In this document: in pieces, positions 35,672 through 47,026 of the stretch | Numbering within the stretch: the first letter of the stretch is position 1 | Layout of the letters: each line of letters opens with the position of its first letter | DNA from: Dacryopinax spathularia | Taxonomy: Eukaryota; Basidiomycota; Dacrymycetes; Dacrymycetales; Dacrymycetaceae | Length of the DNA: 64,000 nucleotides | NCBI GenBank assembly: GCA_037974965.1 | Contig: JBBPFI010000016.1 | Span: 248,001-312,000 of the forward strand | Direction of reading: 5' to 3' | Notes under the pieces: model-generated | What the model was told of the DNA's origin: nothing | What the model saw: only the letters and a program-made list of their open reading frames with translations | The model's database searches: none | Translations under genes and position numbers: made by a program

Positions 35672-35869
35672 TGGTACCTCAACAGCCGCAAATGACAATG
35701 TACGGCAACTTATCAGTGGTTACGCAGGCGATCAATGCGGTGCGAAGTCAACGAAGGCAGAAGGGGATTGAAGCGTACGCGGTGGCTCGCGGTGGAATGA
35801 TAACTTCAGGGTCCTTGCTCGCCCGTCATTTCGCTCACCGACTACATCAACCGTACACTTACCACGACC
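35672..35869. promoter_or_regulatory. shared divergent promoter, SRP72 / pinin-like
   Basis: Only 198 bp separate the two start codons, so both leaders and both core promoters must fit here. No clear TATA element seen. Confidence 0.5.
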
Positions 35870-36906
35870 ATGGCTAGTGAGGAAGTGACAGGAGCACAAG
35901 CAGACGCCATGCTGGACAAGTATGTCTGACAATCTCTTTGCCTTGAACCTCGTTCATTGAAATTCCGCTGTGTCTACAGCATGGAGCAGCCGCTGGTTCG
36001 GAAAAGGGAAGATGAGGAAGCGACTGTGGCAAGAGCAGACTCTCCTCCCCCTGGTCCTGCTGCTGCACCTCCTCGCAAGAGACCCCGGCTTGACCTCACA
36101 ACGGAACCTCGCAAACGTGGGAAGTCCATGTTTGGCATTCTCGTGGGGACGCTCAACAAGGCAAAGGATGAGGACGCGCAGCGGAGCAGATCCGAGGCGG
36201 TGAGTCTCGCCATGGCTACTAGCTTTGAAGCGGTACTCATGCCCCCTCTCATAGGCTCGCCGTCGCATGTCCCTGGAAACGAAGCTTCAGTCCAAGCTGG
36301 CTCATGAGCAGATGGAGATCAGGCGCCAGGCTGAGATCAAACGGAACCGGGCGCTAGCAATTCGTAAAGAGGACGATGTCCTCATGCGAGACAGTATCGT
36401 ATGTTTAACTGACGTCGCCTTTCGATCTCCCTGCTAATGCTTGCCCATAGCTCCACCTAACACATAAAATCAAACCACATCTATCACATTTTCTAACCAC
36501 ATCTGACATATTTCCCCTGGATGGCCAACCTCCTGCTCGTACCCCCATGTCTATTCCGTCCTCAGCGGCGTCAAAGATGGTTCTCTACTATCTTCCGACA
36601 GTTTTACTGCCTGAACAGGAAGCACTGCTGGTGGAACGACGAAGAATTACTCTCCACGACGTGGAATCCCAGTCACAGGCATGGAGGCATGACCGAAAGC
36701 ACTGCATGAACGAGGTGGAAACCCTTCGGCGTCAGGCCGAAGAACTCGCCAGTAAGGCAGACGCGGGTGGCGAAAAAGAAGGTAGCAAATCACCTACAAT
36801 ACGGGACGACCTACCTCCAACCTTCTCAGAACCTATCACCGACGTTACCCAGAGCAGCGCGAAGGTGGAGACGGAGGATGGAGAGGACGAGACATTGGAG
36901 TACTAG
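35870..36906 (+). CDS. pinin/SDK/memA-domain splicing-associated protein
   Basis: Exons 35870-35919, 35980-36199, 36255-36398 and 36451-36906 give 289 aa. The pinin/SDK/memA core is RKRGKSMFGILVGTLNKAKD followed by a charged helix (SLETKLQSKLAHEQMEIRRQ). Pinin is a nuclear speckle and exon-junction-associated protein that influences splicing. The C-terminal half carries a further coiled coil (LLPEQEALLVERRRITLHDV) and an acidic end. The initiating exon is only 50 nt. Sequence similarity is limited to the core, so the family assignment is good but a specific role is inferred. Confidence 0.8.
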
Positions 36907-37323
36907 TCGGTGGTCATTACTCTTGTTAGTTTATTCTGGATACAGTCTCATGCTCCCATCAGAAGGCCCCACCGCTCCCATCAGAAGGCCCCACCATCCC
37001 AGCAAAGCGCCATGAACGGGTTTCCCCCATGTCTCAGCTCCTTGCGAGAGCGGAATGTGTCCAACTATCACTCGTTTTCAGGGACGGCGCTGTTCACGGA
37101 CGGCGCTAGCCCGCAAAGCACGAGCGGTGGGGATCCCCAGATGTCTCCAAGAGCTGGAGATACACCCTCGGTGGTTGGAAAGAGAGAATACGCGCCAAGT
37201 TAGGGAATGTTCCTGGTATTTGATCAAACATTGCGTTCTCCCCGGCCTACTATCCTTCTTCCGGTCCTGCTACTACACCGCACAGAAATCAATGTCCACC
37301 GGCTTGAGAGCTTCCTCAATGAA
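36907..37323. other. convergent intergenic region with 22-bp duplication
   Basis: 417 bp between the 3' ends of the pinin-like and CTK3 genes. No gene. It contains an exact tandem duplication of a 22-bp unit, listed separately. Confidence 0.45.
36952..36995. repeat. exact 22-bp tandem duplication
   Basis: Units 36952-36973 and 36974-36995 are identical and begin GCTCCCATCAGAAGGC. The sequence is unrelated to the 22-bp duplication at 32151 but has the same unit length. Confidence 0.9.
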
Positions 37324-38361
37324 TTACTTCCCTCTCGCGAATACGACACCAGGAAAACACAGCTCATTTTCTTCATCCATAGCATCATCGTCGTCTTCGT
37401 TCCAATCGGAAGTAGTTTCCCATGCATCTTCGAATTCTTTGTCTAGCGCTATCTCGTTTGTACCGAGAGTAACTGGCAGAGTGTTTGCTAACCGGGGCTG
37501 ATTGGAAAGAGTGGCAGTAGGTAAGATCCAACGCTGCTCCCGCAGGCGCTTTTGCTGTCAGCAATTCAGTCAAGGCAAAGCTCTGGCGTAATTGTCCGAA
37601 GCGGGCGTACTCTTTCGCGGTCCTCATTCATCCTATCGACCCTCTGTTGTTTGGTCATTCGCCCGATGGTATCACCCCGACCGTGCCTCTCATCTCGTAG
37701 TCTTTGAGGGGATCCGTGCGGTTCTGCATGACTCCTACAAGTCCACGCATTGAGCAAAACCCAACCAGCGCAGAGGACTGATATCATACCAACGCTGCCT
37801 ACTCTTGAGCAGCTCTTCAGCGACCTCGAACGCTGCCTGGTCGATGAACCGTCTGTTCCGCCAGTTGCGAATCACCTTCACATACTTGAGAACAAGACTT
37901 CTATGATCCTGCGAGAATGACCTGACCTGCTTTGTACCATACAGGTTGAGCAACCCCTCCCTAGAATCCGGAACTAGGAGATCCACAAGCGTGCTGAGGT
38001 CTTTCGCAAGGTGACGGACGTAGTAGGGCTCAGAGCCTATTGAAGAAGATACTTCGCAAAGGCTCTCGATGAAATAAAGCAGGTTCATTTTGAGGTTGAG
38101 CGAAGCCTCCATACTGAAGAGTAAGTATTTACCGCTGGCGGCTAAGGAGACGCTCACCTCTTGGCAGGCTTGCATAATGCAGCTCCACAGGTCCTCGTGA
38201 TTGTCAATGTGTCTCATTGCAAATGAAACTGACTTCTGGACATCCTGCTGCGTACTACGGGATAAATGGTAGCGGTGGTCTTTGCACCATGGGTGGTGTA
38301 CTTACGCATTCAGAGTTCGTAGCTGGTTGACGAATGTTGTATGCACCTGGAATGCGTCCAT
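37324..38361 (-). CDS. CTK3: CTD kinase I gamma subunit (CTK3-like)
   Basis: Exons 38361-38306, 38254-38158, 38106-37790, 37734-37611 and 37554-37324 give 274 aa. Ctk3 is the CID-fold subunit of CTDK-I, the Ser2 kinase of the RNA polymerase II CTD. Seen: MDAFQVHTTFVNQLRTLNAT, DLWSCIMQACQEASLNLKMN, LLYFIESLCE, then QRVDRMNEDRERQKRLREQR and the C-terminal FEDAWETTSDWNEDD typical of fungal Ctk3. The intron at 38107-38157 is 51 nt, in frame and stop-free; removing it restores the CQE-ASLNLKMNLLYF match. The last two exons change frame and are missed if only long open frames are considered. Confidence 0.9.
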
Positions 38362-38804
38362 CCGCACTGGTGCACGGACAGAACTAGGGAGGGGTGCTTT
38401 AGATGGTCTAGAGAGGCGCTTCTCCCCCGAGCGCCATCGCAGCTTCCAGCAAGTAGTGGGAAAGAACGCAATCGACAACAGACACGCCGGTCCGAGTGAC
38501 GGATGATTGCTGGGGCGGTATCAGCAAAGTCGAGCCGGGGCGTGAAACGGGGAGAGGGGACAATCGGGAGACCCTACTAGTTACAGTTAACTGTTATTAT
38601 TGACCGTCAATTGTTCATTTACGGATAACAACAATAGTCTACAACCCCGTCCACACGGCTCGACGCAGATATTATCCTGTAAGGGGCTACACGAATGCCA
38701 GCCTCAAGCCTGTATCCTGCGCTGGGACCGTCGCTGAATACCTCAGCATTGATGAGCAGTACGCCCCGGCGCCAGACGCGCTTCGCCACGTCACCACCAC
38801 CTAC
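38362..38804. other. intergenic region
   Basis: 443 bp between the CTK3 start and the LSM4 3' end, both minus strand. No gene seen; it should contain the CTK3 promoter. A short AT-rich run near 38578-38640 alternates TAACTGTTA-like words. Confidence 0.45.
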
Positions 38805-39468
38805 TCACATACCTCTCCCACGTCCACGGGCGCGTCCACCCCGTCCTGGGCCGGCGCCTCTGCCAGGACCGCCAGGACCGCCAGGACCGCCTCGCCCTGT
38901 ATAACCTATCAGCGAGTTATCACCGAAGAGGAATTGCTAGTACCTCGTTGTGGTGCGCCTCGGCCACCTGCGGAATGCATCAGGCCTGCCATTCCAGCCC
39001 GGAATATTAGCTTACCCCTTTGCCCTCCTCGGCCACCCCGCTGCATCTCCCTTGCATGTAGCTGCTCCATCTGTACCTCGTCTAATAGTTGGTCTGGCAC
39101 TCGAAGATACTTGATCTGCATTGATAGTTAGATTCGCCGAACGAGCACGAGCTACACCTCCATACCGTGCTTCCCCGAACGTAGCATTCCTTTAATTTCC
39201 AGAACTTCTCCCCATCCGAGCTCGTCTGAACCACCTCCCTAAGGGTGATATTCATGAAATTGTCGCAATTCATGAGATGTCCGTTAAGACTCTCCCCATT
39301 TTTGAGCTCAACGAGCTACGAGCAGCCGAGTCAGCCGATCTCCAACAAGATGTGCTCAGCACTTGCCATGGGTTTGCCTTGGGCTGCATTGAGGAGCGAT
39401 AAGGGCAGCTATGCAAGTGATAGGAAATGATCAGATAAGTAATAACAACGAGGTCCAGTGCTCACCAT
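38805..39468 (-). CDS. LSM4: U6 snRNA-associated Sm-like protein LSm4
   Basis: Exons 39468-39466, 39408-39367, 39315-39166, 39115-39016, 38967-38944 and 38896-38805 give 136 aa. LSm4 is part of the nuclear LSm2-8 ring on U6 and the cytoplasmic LSm1-7 decapping ring. The Sm fold reads [62 protein letters not shown] and [15 protein letters not shown], in LSm4 order. The C-terminus is a Gly/Arg-rich tail, partly encoded by three 9-bp GGTCCTGGC-type repeats; such tails promote P-body assembly. Oddities: the first coding exon is the ATG alone, the next intron (39316-39366) has a GC donor (GCAAGT), and one exon is 24 nt. Exon phases close exactly, which supports the model. Confidence 0.93.
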
Positions 39469-40010
39469 TGTAGCTGCTGCTTGAAGGCGATAGATAGTAG
39501 TAGTGCTGTTGAACGCCGAGGCTCGTCACAAGTTGCGCCCTGAGCCTCCTTTGCCAACCCGCTCAGTCGTTGTGGCAGGCGACTCCCTTTCCCGTTTTCT
39601 TCAACGTCTCTTACTAGTCAATTCGACACATTCATCATCTTGTTACCTGCTTAATTGCTTGGTCGATCTAATCGCACTGCCGAGTTGTCCTACGCATGGA
39701 GACTTTCATATTATCACCGGCAAGCCTGGAATGGCTGTGGCACTGAATACACTCCCTCCGGTTATCAAATTCACCCTCTGATGGCAGGGAAGGTCTATCC
39801 CATTGTGAGTACAACATATGGGGTTCTACCCATATCACTCGCAGCGCACAACTTCGGATCAAGTAGCGGCAGAGAATGTAACTTCTGCTAGTCAGACTTT
39901 CTGTGACTTATTCCCAGTGCGAAGTACTCTGCGTGGTATTTGGCACACCGCCACCGCCAACGAAGACCTGTTGTTGCGTCCCTTTGTGGGCCCGTCCGTT
40001 GCCATCCACC
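39469..40010. other. divergent intergenic region
   Basis: 542 bp between LSM4 (minus) and a small plus-strand gene. No gene recognised. The frame of the downstream gene stays open back to 39903 but without a convincing coding match. Confidence 0.4.
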
Positions 40011-40455
40011 ATGTTGCCTCGACATGCCCCGCGCAGCTACTATGTAGTGCTTGCTCTTGCATCTTGTGCCGTTACCTCACTGGGTATCAACTCCATCAAC
40101 ATGAGGGATCGACATCAAACAGAACGCGCCAGGCTCAACACGCAGCGATCCGTACTTCACGAGCTCATCGAACGGTACCGCCGTGGCGAGCGAGTTCCAG
40201 AGAACGAAGAGGAACGCTTGCTGAGACTGGCGAATCTGAAAAGAGCGAACGATGACGATGTGCAGAAAACCACGGTGATGCAAGCCATTTTTGGCCGCAA
40301 GCCGGCCGCGGTCGATGAGGAGAAGGAGATGCAGATGCTTGTGGAGATCTGGGAGGAAGGTGTGTTCGGCGCATTTGGCCATCAAAACACCATATATATA
40401 TTGACGCCGTCTAGCTTTACGAGATGATGACCAACGAAAGAACACTCTGTCCTAG
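40011..40455 (+). CDS. small membrane-anchored protein, unrecognised
   Basis: Exon 40011-40359 and a proposed exon 40415-40455 (55-nt intron) give 129 aa; without splicing the frame ends at 40427. The N-terminus has one hydrophobic segment (YYVVLALASCAVTSLGI) after a basic start MLPRHAPR, like a mitochondrial or ER anchor. A highly charged helix follows (TERARLNTQRSVLHELIERY to EEERLLRLANLKR) and KEMQMLVEIWEE. I do not recognise a family. The composition and clean frame suggest a real small protein. Function unknown. Confidence 0.55.
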
Positions 40456-41346
40456 GCTGGTAAACCAGTTTTGGCTGGAGTAGCCAACGCCTTTGCGGGA
40501 AGAGTGCCACGAAACCGGAGCAAGTTGCGGCTTCTTGCTTCGCCAGGGCCGCATCGACCAGAGACGGCAACTTCCCCGGCCCGCCCGCAGGCTGTGGCCG
40601 AGTAAGGGCACTGCTACCGCCCCGTTGTCGCATTGTTCAAAGTCTCCGCAATCTTGCACCGAAGGTGCCATCCATCATCACCGCCTCACTGCACTCGGGA
40701 GGCTTGCCGAGTTTCTTATGCGCAATATATCCGGATGATGCATGCCTCTTTCGGCTTCTCACGGGCCCTCACATCTCTTGTCCTGGTCAACATACCTATA
40801 TCCGCTGATGCCCTTTCTACTCATCGCGTTCTTTTCCGTCTTCATCATGCCCGCTGTCTCTGTATCGAAGCCTCCTTCTCCCAGTGTGTATGCTCCTCAC
40901 ATATTCATACTCTGGAGTCTGCTCGCTGACCTCGAGGACAAGTAATGCAGGTGTTGCTATGTACTGAATGCCACCTCTCTCCAGCCGTACAGCTGACCGA
41001 GCTCATCTCACCTCGCACGTCATACATCAAGTCGTGTGACGAAAGAAGTAATTCGAGACACCAAATATGGCAGGAGATCGCGATGTCAAGCTAGGCTATC
41101 TTATCAGCCATGTGTCTTCTGCGTATGCGGAGGCGCCTCGTGTCGCTCCATCTCGCTCGGCTGTAGAAGCGCCGAAAGAGTTGCCCGGTTGGGCTAGATC
41201 TTCATTCCCACTTGGTCAGCCGCACCGCACAGCGACCTTGTGTCCAGAAGACAAAAGGGAGAAAGCAATCTATGCGTATATATTGATATGCCTTGCCTCC
41301 CGCGCAAGGGCAAGACACTCGATACTTCGCCCGCGCCTAAGGCACG
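40456..41346. other. intergenic region
   Basis: About 0.9 kb with overlapping short frames on both strands and no family motif. I see nothing I can support. The frame starting at 41067 runs into the next gene in another phase and is probably not real. Confidence 0.4.
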
Positions 41347-41983
41347 ATGACCGCTCGAGATATCCGGACCGTAATCCCTCTGCCAACCGGCGCGATCTTA
41401 CGGTCGATGTACGACGCCGCCCAAATGTGGCTGCTGCACCTTCCCGCCGATTATTACATGCCCGTGCCCCTCCGTCACTTGAGGGAGGACATTTTGCAAT
41501 GCCTCCTGCTCGACCCACAAGCTGGCATTAGGCTGGATCACGGCGTCGCTTTGCGAGTCGGTGAGCAGTGGTTTTACCACTATCAGCTCACGCTCGGTGC
41601 GTTCATCTATGCTCTTTTGTTTGGACGAGACCTGATGGTGGGCAGGGCTGGCTGGGCACGGTCCCGTAATCGTCAAATCACTTAACGTATCCCTCCCCGC
41701 GCTGTACTCCGATTTCCCCATGAGCCTAGCCGAGCTGGAAGCCGCCCTCCGCTTGCTCGTCATCGCGGGGACCGCAGAATCAAGCCCCGCCGTGACGACT
41801 GGGGTGGTCGCCAAGGACATTGAGTGGGGTTGGAGAGTTGTGTTCTATACGGATAGGGACCAGCGTGCTGGCAGTTTTCCATTGGCAAGCTGGGCGAGAA
41901 GGCAGCATGGAGAGTGGTCGTTTTGGCAAGGGCTAAGGAGGACGGTGGGCACAGTGCGGAGTGCGCACGAGGAAGATCGCTGA
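41347..41983 (+). CDS. hypothetical protein
   Basis: Exons 41347-41596 and 41646-41983, joined over a 49-nt intron (GTGCGT..GGGCAG), give 195 aa. The splice turns two unrelated-looking frames into one: YHYQLTLG then LAGHGPVIVKSLNVSLPALY. The protein has aromatic-rich motifs (YDAAQMWLLHLPADYYMPV, DIEWGWRVVFYTDRDQ, EWSFWQGLRR). There is no signal peptide or clear membrane helix. I do not recognise the family. The tidy intron and phase make it a likely real gene. Confidence 0.55.
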
Positions 41984-42373
41984 GAACTCTTGCGGTGGTA
42001 TGATGTGGTTATGTCTTGTCTAATTTACAACATTGGTTGCCCGTAGCTTGCAGGAGGGAACTCGAGCGGTGTTACAGGCTCGATAAGGGTACAAGGTATG
42101 AAAACGACCGCAATGTGGACCAGCGCAATAATGGCGGACCAAGTGCGGAAAACAAACAAGCAGTCTTCTTGCCCTTCATACCGGAATCGCACAACCCTTC
42201 TAAACTCTCTCCGGTGTTTCTCTTGCACACTCTCGCTCCTTACTTCTCGAAGCCCTGACCGGCGACTCGGGCAAGTAATACATCCCCACGTGCATTCCGA
42301 CCAGACGAACCACCTCGTCTCTCTCCAACAGTCGTTTCTTGAGATGTCTCCTCTGTTTCACCATCAGTGTGGT
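41984..42373. other. convergent intergenic region
   Basis: 390 bp between the 3' ends of the hypothetical gene and the Sld7-like gene. No gene seen. Confidence 0.4.
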
Positions 42374-43625
42374 CTACGCTAATCGGACATGGGATAAGGG
42401 ACGGACCAGGGCGAAAGCGACGCCGCGACTAATGTAGGCGTAGCAATCTTTGAAGTCGGCGTGGGATCGCGTGCAGCCTGCACACGCGAGCATTGCAAGC
42501 ACATGCTTCCTGATCAAGGCTCTATTCTGCTCCTCTTTGATCACCACGTCGACAGCCTTTTCGCAAGTTGATGATTCCGTACTGGGATAGAGTGGTAGCG
42601 GCGGAGGCGGCATTTCGTCTCTATGATAGTCATGGATAGCGTTTTCCTTCCCGGTTACGGCCCGCGAGTCTCTAGAGGACTTGCGGCGGACTTGCGGGCG
42701 TTCTAGCTTTGCCGGAGCTTCGGCAGCGGTGGGGAAGGAGATACGTCGCTTCTTGCTCGCTGGATCACAGGAAAAGACGTCGTTCCCCGGTGCTTGCGAG
42801 CCAAGCGCCGCATCACGGGCACGTTTGATACCCTTCTGCTCACCAGCGAGAGAAAGTGCACGGAGATCATGCACCCTCCTTGGAAGCGGATCATCAGGCC
42901 TGGGAGGCAATCGTTTGCTCCTCAGCTGAGCGACGGGAGGACGAGCACGGCCAACGAGTATCTCGATCCTGTGTGCATGTATCGGGGACGGGGATGGAAG
43001 GAGGATGAGCTCATCGGTTGTGGGGGAGGGAGAGGGAGACAAGCCCAACGAGATGCGGAGGCAGGTGTGTTGTTGTTGCTTGCGCTCGGTAAGGTGCTCG
43101 CTGGAAGATAAGCAGGATGCAGAGCCTACAGGAGCAGGAGCGCAGAAGAGTCGCGTAAAGTATGCAAGCGTAAGCTGAGACGAAGGGTTGATATGCCTTG
43201 GTGGCCTCGGTAAGCTAACCGCACCAGAGCGAGAAGAAGGAAGATATCGCGCACATTCTTATCCCAGGCTCGATATCTACTTGACCGGTCCATGTCCCTA
43301 GTATTGGGAGTGTAGGCCGTCCTCGCAGCGTCTCCAGCGCCAGAGCTGTGGGCGAGTCGAGTGCTCCGCCGAGTTTGCTAGGCGTCGTGCTGTTGCTGGC
43401 TGTTGAGGATCCCGAAGCGATCGTTTGTACTGCTTCCCATGGTGGTTGTGGTGGTGATGACGATGATGATGATGCCGCTGCCGCTGGTTGTGGTTGTGGT
43501 GCTGTTGAGAGTGGTTGTTGTGGAGAAGGATGCGATGGCAGATGAGCTACGAAGGCGATACCATCCAAAGGTGTGAACTGGTGTTGTAATGCTCCTCTCC
43601 ATAAGAGACGATGTGAGGGCGCCAT
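42374..43625 (-). CDS. Sld7-like replication protein (putative)
   Basis: Exons 43625-43255 and 43214-42374, joined over a 40-nt intron, give 403 aa. The N-terminal part (HRLLWRGALQHQFTPLDGIA, ALALETLRGRPTLPILGTWT) and the extreme C-terminus (NRALIRKHVLAMLACAGCTR, FKDCYAYISRGVAFALV) resemble the two ends of fungal Sld7, which works with Sld3 at replication origins. The middle is disordered and Pro/Ser-rich, with a codon-repeat tract (GAT/GGT/GTG-rich on the plus strand at 43440-43530). The identification rests on remembered patterns, not a search; a hypothetical conserved protein is the alternative. Confidence 0.5.
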
Positions 43626-43902
43626 CGTATAAATGGGAGTGGGCGGTGTGTGTGTAAAAGTGAAACGGTGAACGCGTTTGGGCGAAACGCCGCATTGGCA
43701 GTCAGTCACGTGACACTGCTTTTCTCATTGCACGGAGATACGGAGCCGAGCGAGTGTCGCGACGACGGTCGGTTCACAGTCGCGGTCAGTCGCCACTCCG
43801 AATTCCACGACATCGCGCATATACCTCAATCTCATATCGGCTCTTACAACACTGAACATATAAAAGTGTTCATTTGTAGAGCAGAGGAGGGTGTAAGCAG
43901 CA
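43626..43902. promoter_or_regulatory. divergent promoter, Sld7-like / glucosidase II
   Basis: 277 bp between opposite start codons. A TATA-like CATATAAAAG at about 43857-43866 lies ~40 bp before the glucosidase start codon. Confidence 0.5.
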
Positions 43903-46900
43903 ATGCCAACAACACCCCTTCTCACATATAGACTTATCCCAATCGCCCTCACCGCCCTCCTCTCTCTCACCCTTTGTCTCCCATCTCCAGCAGCTGCAGT
44001 GAAGGCACACGACTTCAAAACATGCGCACAGTCAGGCTTCTGTAGGAGAGGAAGAGCTCTCGCAGCCCGTGCGGCGGAGGCAGGAGCAGAGTGGCATTCA
44101 CCCTACTCTCTCTTGCGAGACCAAGTCCAGATCGACTCCGCAGGGAGCACGCTCACCGCGGCCGTGAGGAGCAGCATCTACCCGGGCATCAACTTCTCCC
44201 TACAGGTCGACGCACTCAAGAATGGGCTGTTCAGAATTCGGATGGATGAAGTGGGCGGCTTGAAGAAGAGGTACGATGAGGCGTCGAAATGGACCTTGCT
44301 TGACGGCCAGCCAGAGCCTGGCACTGCACAGTGGACGCGAGGGGAGCATGGGGTCACTGCGCAGAGCAGTATGAAAGATGGGGGCAAGGTGGAACTGAGG
44401 ATACAGTACGATCCTTTGCACATTAGCCTGTTCCAGGACGGCAAGGAGACGATCGCGCTGAACCGCCGCGGCTTACTGCATATGGAGCATTTCCGTGTTA
44501 AAGAAGATGTCCCTATCGCTACCACTGCCGACGCTCCTGAAGCAGACGACGGCGACCAAGCTGTGCTGGAAGAACAGAAACCACAGCCGCCTAAGCGACC
44601 AAGCGCTTGGTTTGAAGGTGCCGAGGAGGACGGCTACTGGTCCGAATCCTTCGGAGGACATACCGACAGCAAGCCCAAAGGACCCGAGTCCCTCAGTCTC
44701 GACATCACATTCCCGGCTGCGGAACACGTCTATGGAATTCCGGAGCACGCAGCTCCCCTCTCCCTGCCGACAACCCAACCGCCCGAGAATCGCTACAACG
44801 AGCCATACAGATTGTACAACCTCGATGTGTTCGAGTATCTCGCTGATAGCCCAATGGCCCTGTACGGCAGCATCCCGCTCATGCATGCTCACAGCAAGGC
44901 CGGTACCGTCGGCATTCTCTTCCTCACGGGAGCGGAGACGTGGATTGACGTAGCGCGACCATCATCTGGAGGAAGCGGCAAGGGGATGAGCACGCACTGG
45001 GTGACGGAGAGCGGAATTCTCGACCTATTCCTTCTCCCCGGCCCATCCCCCTCGGCATTGTTCAAGCAGTACACGTCCCTCACTGGCCCATCCGCGTTGC
45101 CTCAGCTCTTCGCCCTTGGTTATCATCAGTGCCGGTGGAACTATATCTCTAGCAAGGATGTGCTCGATGTCCAACGCCGATTCGACGAGGCGCGCATGCC
45201 GCTGGATGTTACCTGGCTGGATATCGAGTACGCCGAAGAGAAAAAGTACTTTGTGTGGGACAAGGCGAATTTCCCTGATCCAAGGGCGATGGTCGACGGT
45301 GTGGCGGAGGCCAAGAGAAAGATGGTCGCGATCGTTGATCCGCACCTGAAAAAGACGAACAATTACTTTGTGTACAAGCAAGCGCAGGAGAGGGACGTGC
45401 TGGTGAAAAAGAGCAATGGGCAGGAGTACGAGGGATGGTGCTGGCCTGGGGCGAGCGCTTATGCGGACTTTTTCCACCCGGAAAGCTGGACTTGGTGGAG
45501 GAGGTTATTTAAGCTCGGAGATGGAAACGAGGAGGTGAAGGAAGGCGAAGGATGGAAAGACTCCACCAAGGACCTTTTTATCTGGAACGACATGAATGAG
45601 GTGAGCAATAGGCATTGCGACTACCGATGTGAGGATGCGCTAATGACTTTCTGCTAGCCAAGTGTCTTCAATGGCCCTGAGATCACCATGCCCAAGGACA
45701 ACATCCACTACGGAGGCTGGGAGCACCGTGACGTGCACAACATCAATGGCATGTTGTTCCATAAGCAGACCTCCCTCGCGCTTATCGAACGCACAACGCC
45801 GGCGCAACGGCCGTTCGTGCTTTCCCGGAGCTTCTACCCGGGCAGCCAGCGTTACGGCGCCATCTGGACCGGCGATAATGGCGGAACATGGGAGCATATG
45901 AAGGTGGGTGTGCCCATGGTGCTCACCCTGGGCGTGACGGGCATGACCTTCGCGGGTGCGGACGTCGGTGGCTTCTTCGGCAACCCGGGTCCTGAAATGC
46001 TCACCCGCTGGTATCAAGTCGGCATATTCGCACCGTTCTTCAGGGGCCATGCACACATCGATACCAAACGCCGCGAGCCCTATCTGCTGGAGGAGCCGTA
46101 TAAGAGCGTTGTGCGAAACGCTCTGGAGCTGAGATACGCCATGTTACCTGTGTGGTACACGCTGATGCACGAGGCGAGCGTCTCGGGCACCCCTGCTGTT
46201 CGGTGCGTTCTCTTATTCCTGCATGTGCGAGCCTGCAATTGATTGGTAAAACAGGCCTCACTATGTCGTGCTACCCGAGGACGAACAAGGCTTCGCAATT
46301 GACGACCAATTCTTCATCGGCGATTCGATGCTGGTCAAGCCCGTAACAGATGAAGGTGCTGCAGAAACCTCCGTTTATCTGCCTGAAGACCAGGTCTACT
46401 ATTCCTACGACGATTACACCTTATACCGCGGCACCCCGTCCGGCACGCGCGTCACCATCCCTAGCCCGCTGGAAACCATCCCTCTTTTCTATCGCGGAGG
46501 GCACATTGTCCCGCTCCGGCTGAGACCAAGACGCTCTTCCCCGCTGATGGCACATGATCCCTTCACGCTCGTCGTGGCGCTGTCCACAAAGCGCACCGCT
46601 GAGGGCGAGCTCTACCTCGACGACGGCGAGTCTTTCGCTTATCGCGACGGAGCGCTTGTGTGGCGCGAATTTAAAGCTGCGAAAAGCGGCAAAAAGGGGC
46701 TCAAACTCACGAGCTCTGACAAGGTGCACTCCCACGGGACAGATGCGGTATACGGGCTTGACCTGTCAGATTCGTACGATCCCCAGAACGCGTACGCGCA
46801 ATCGATTGAAGGCGTACGGGTTGAACGGGTGGTGGTACTGGGCCTGTCAGCAGCCCCGAACAGCGTTTACACCCTTTCGGGCGGCGAGCGGGTCGACCTG

Positions 46901-47026
46901 GAGTTCAAGTTTACGAAGGGTGCGAGTGCGGAGGGGAAGAAGGCCAAGGACGGCGTGGCCAGCGTGCTCGTCGTCAAGGACCCGGGGGTAGCCATCACGA
47001 AAGACTGGGAGATCGTGATCGAATGA
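43903..47026 (+). CDS. ROT2: glucosidase II alpha subunit (GH31)
   Basis: Exons 43903-45600, 45658-46202 and 46255-47026 give 1,004 aa. It trims the inner glucoses of N-glycans in the ER, feeding the calnexin cycle. A signal peptide (LIPIALTALLSLTLCLPSPA) is followed by the N-terminal VKAHDFKTCAQSGFCRR motif typical of this subunit. The (beta/alpha)8 domain has LFALGYHQCRWNYIS, DVTWLDIEYAEEKKYFVWD and the nucleophile region FIWNDMNEPSVFNGPE, created by splicing at 45601-45657. RSFYPGSQRYGAIWTGDNGG carries the acid/base Asp and FRGHAHIDTKRREPYL follows. It lacks an obvious ER-retention signal, as expected, since the beta subunit retains it. Confidence 0.95.

Noticed and set aside
38695-38904. 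Proline-rich plus-strand frame with collagen-like [10 protein letters not shown]
   Set aside because: It is the antisense of the Gly/Arg-rich tail of LSM4.
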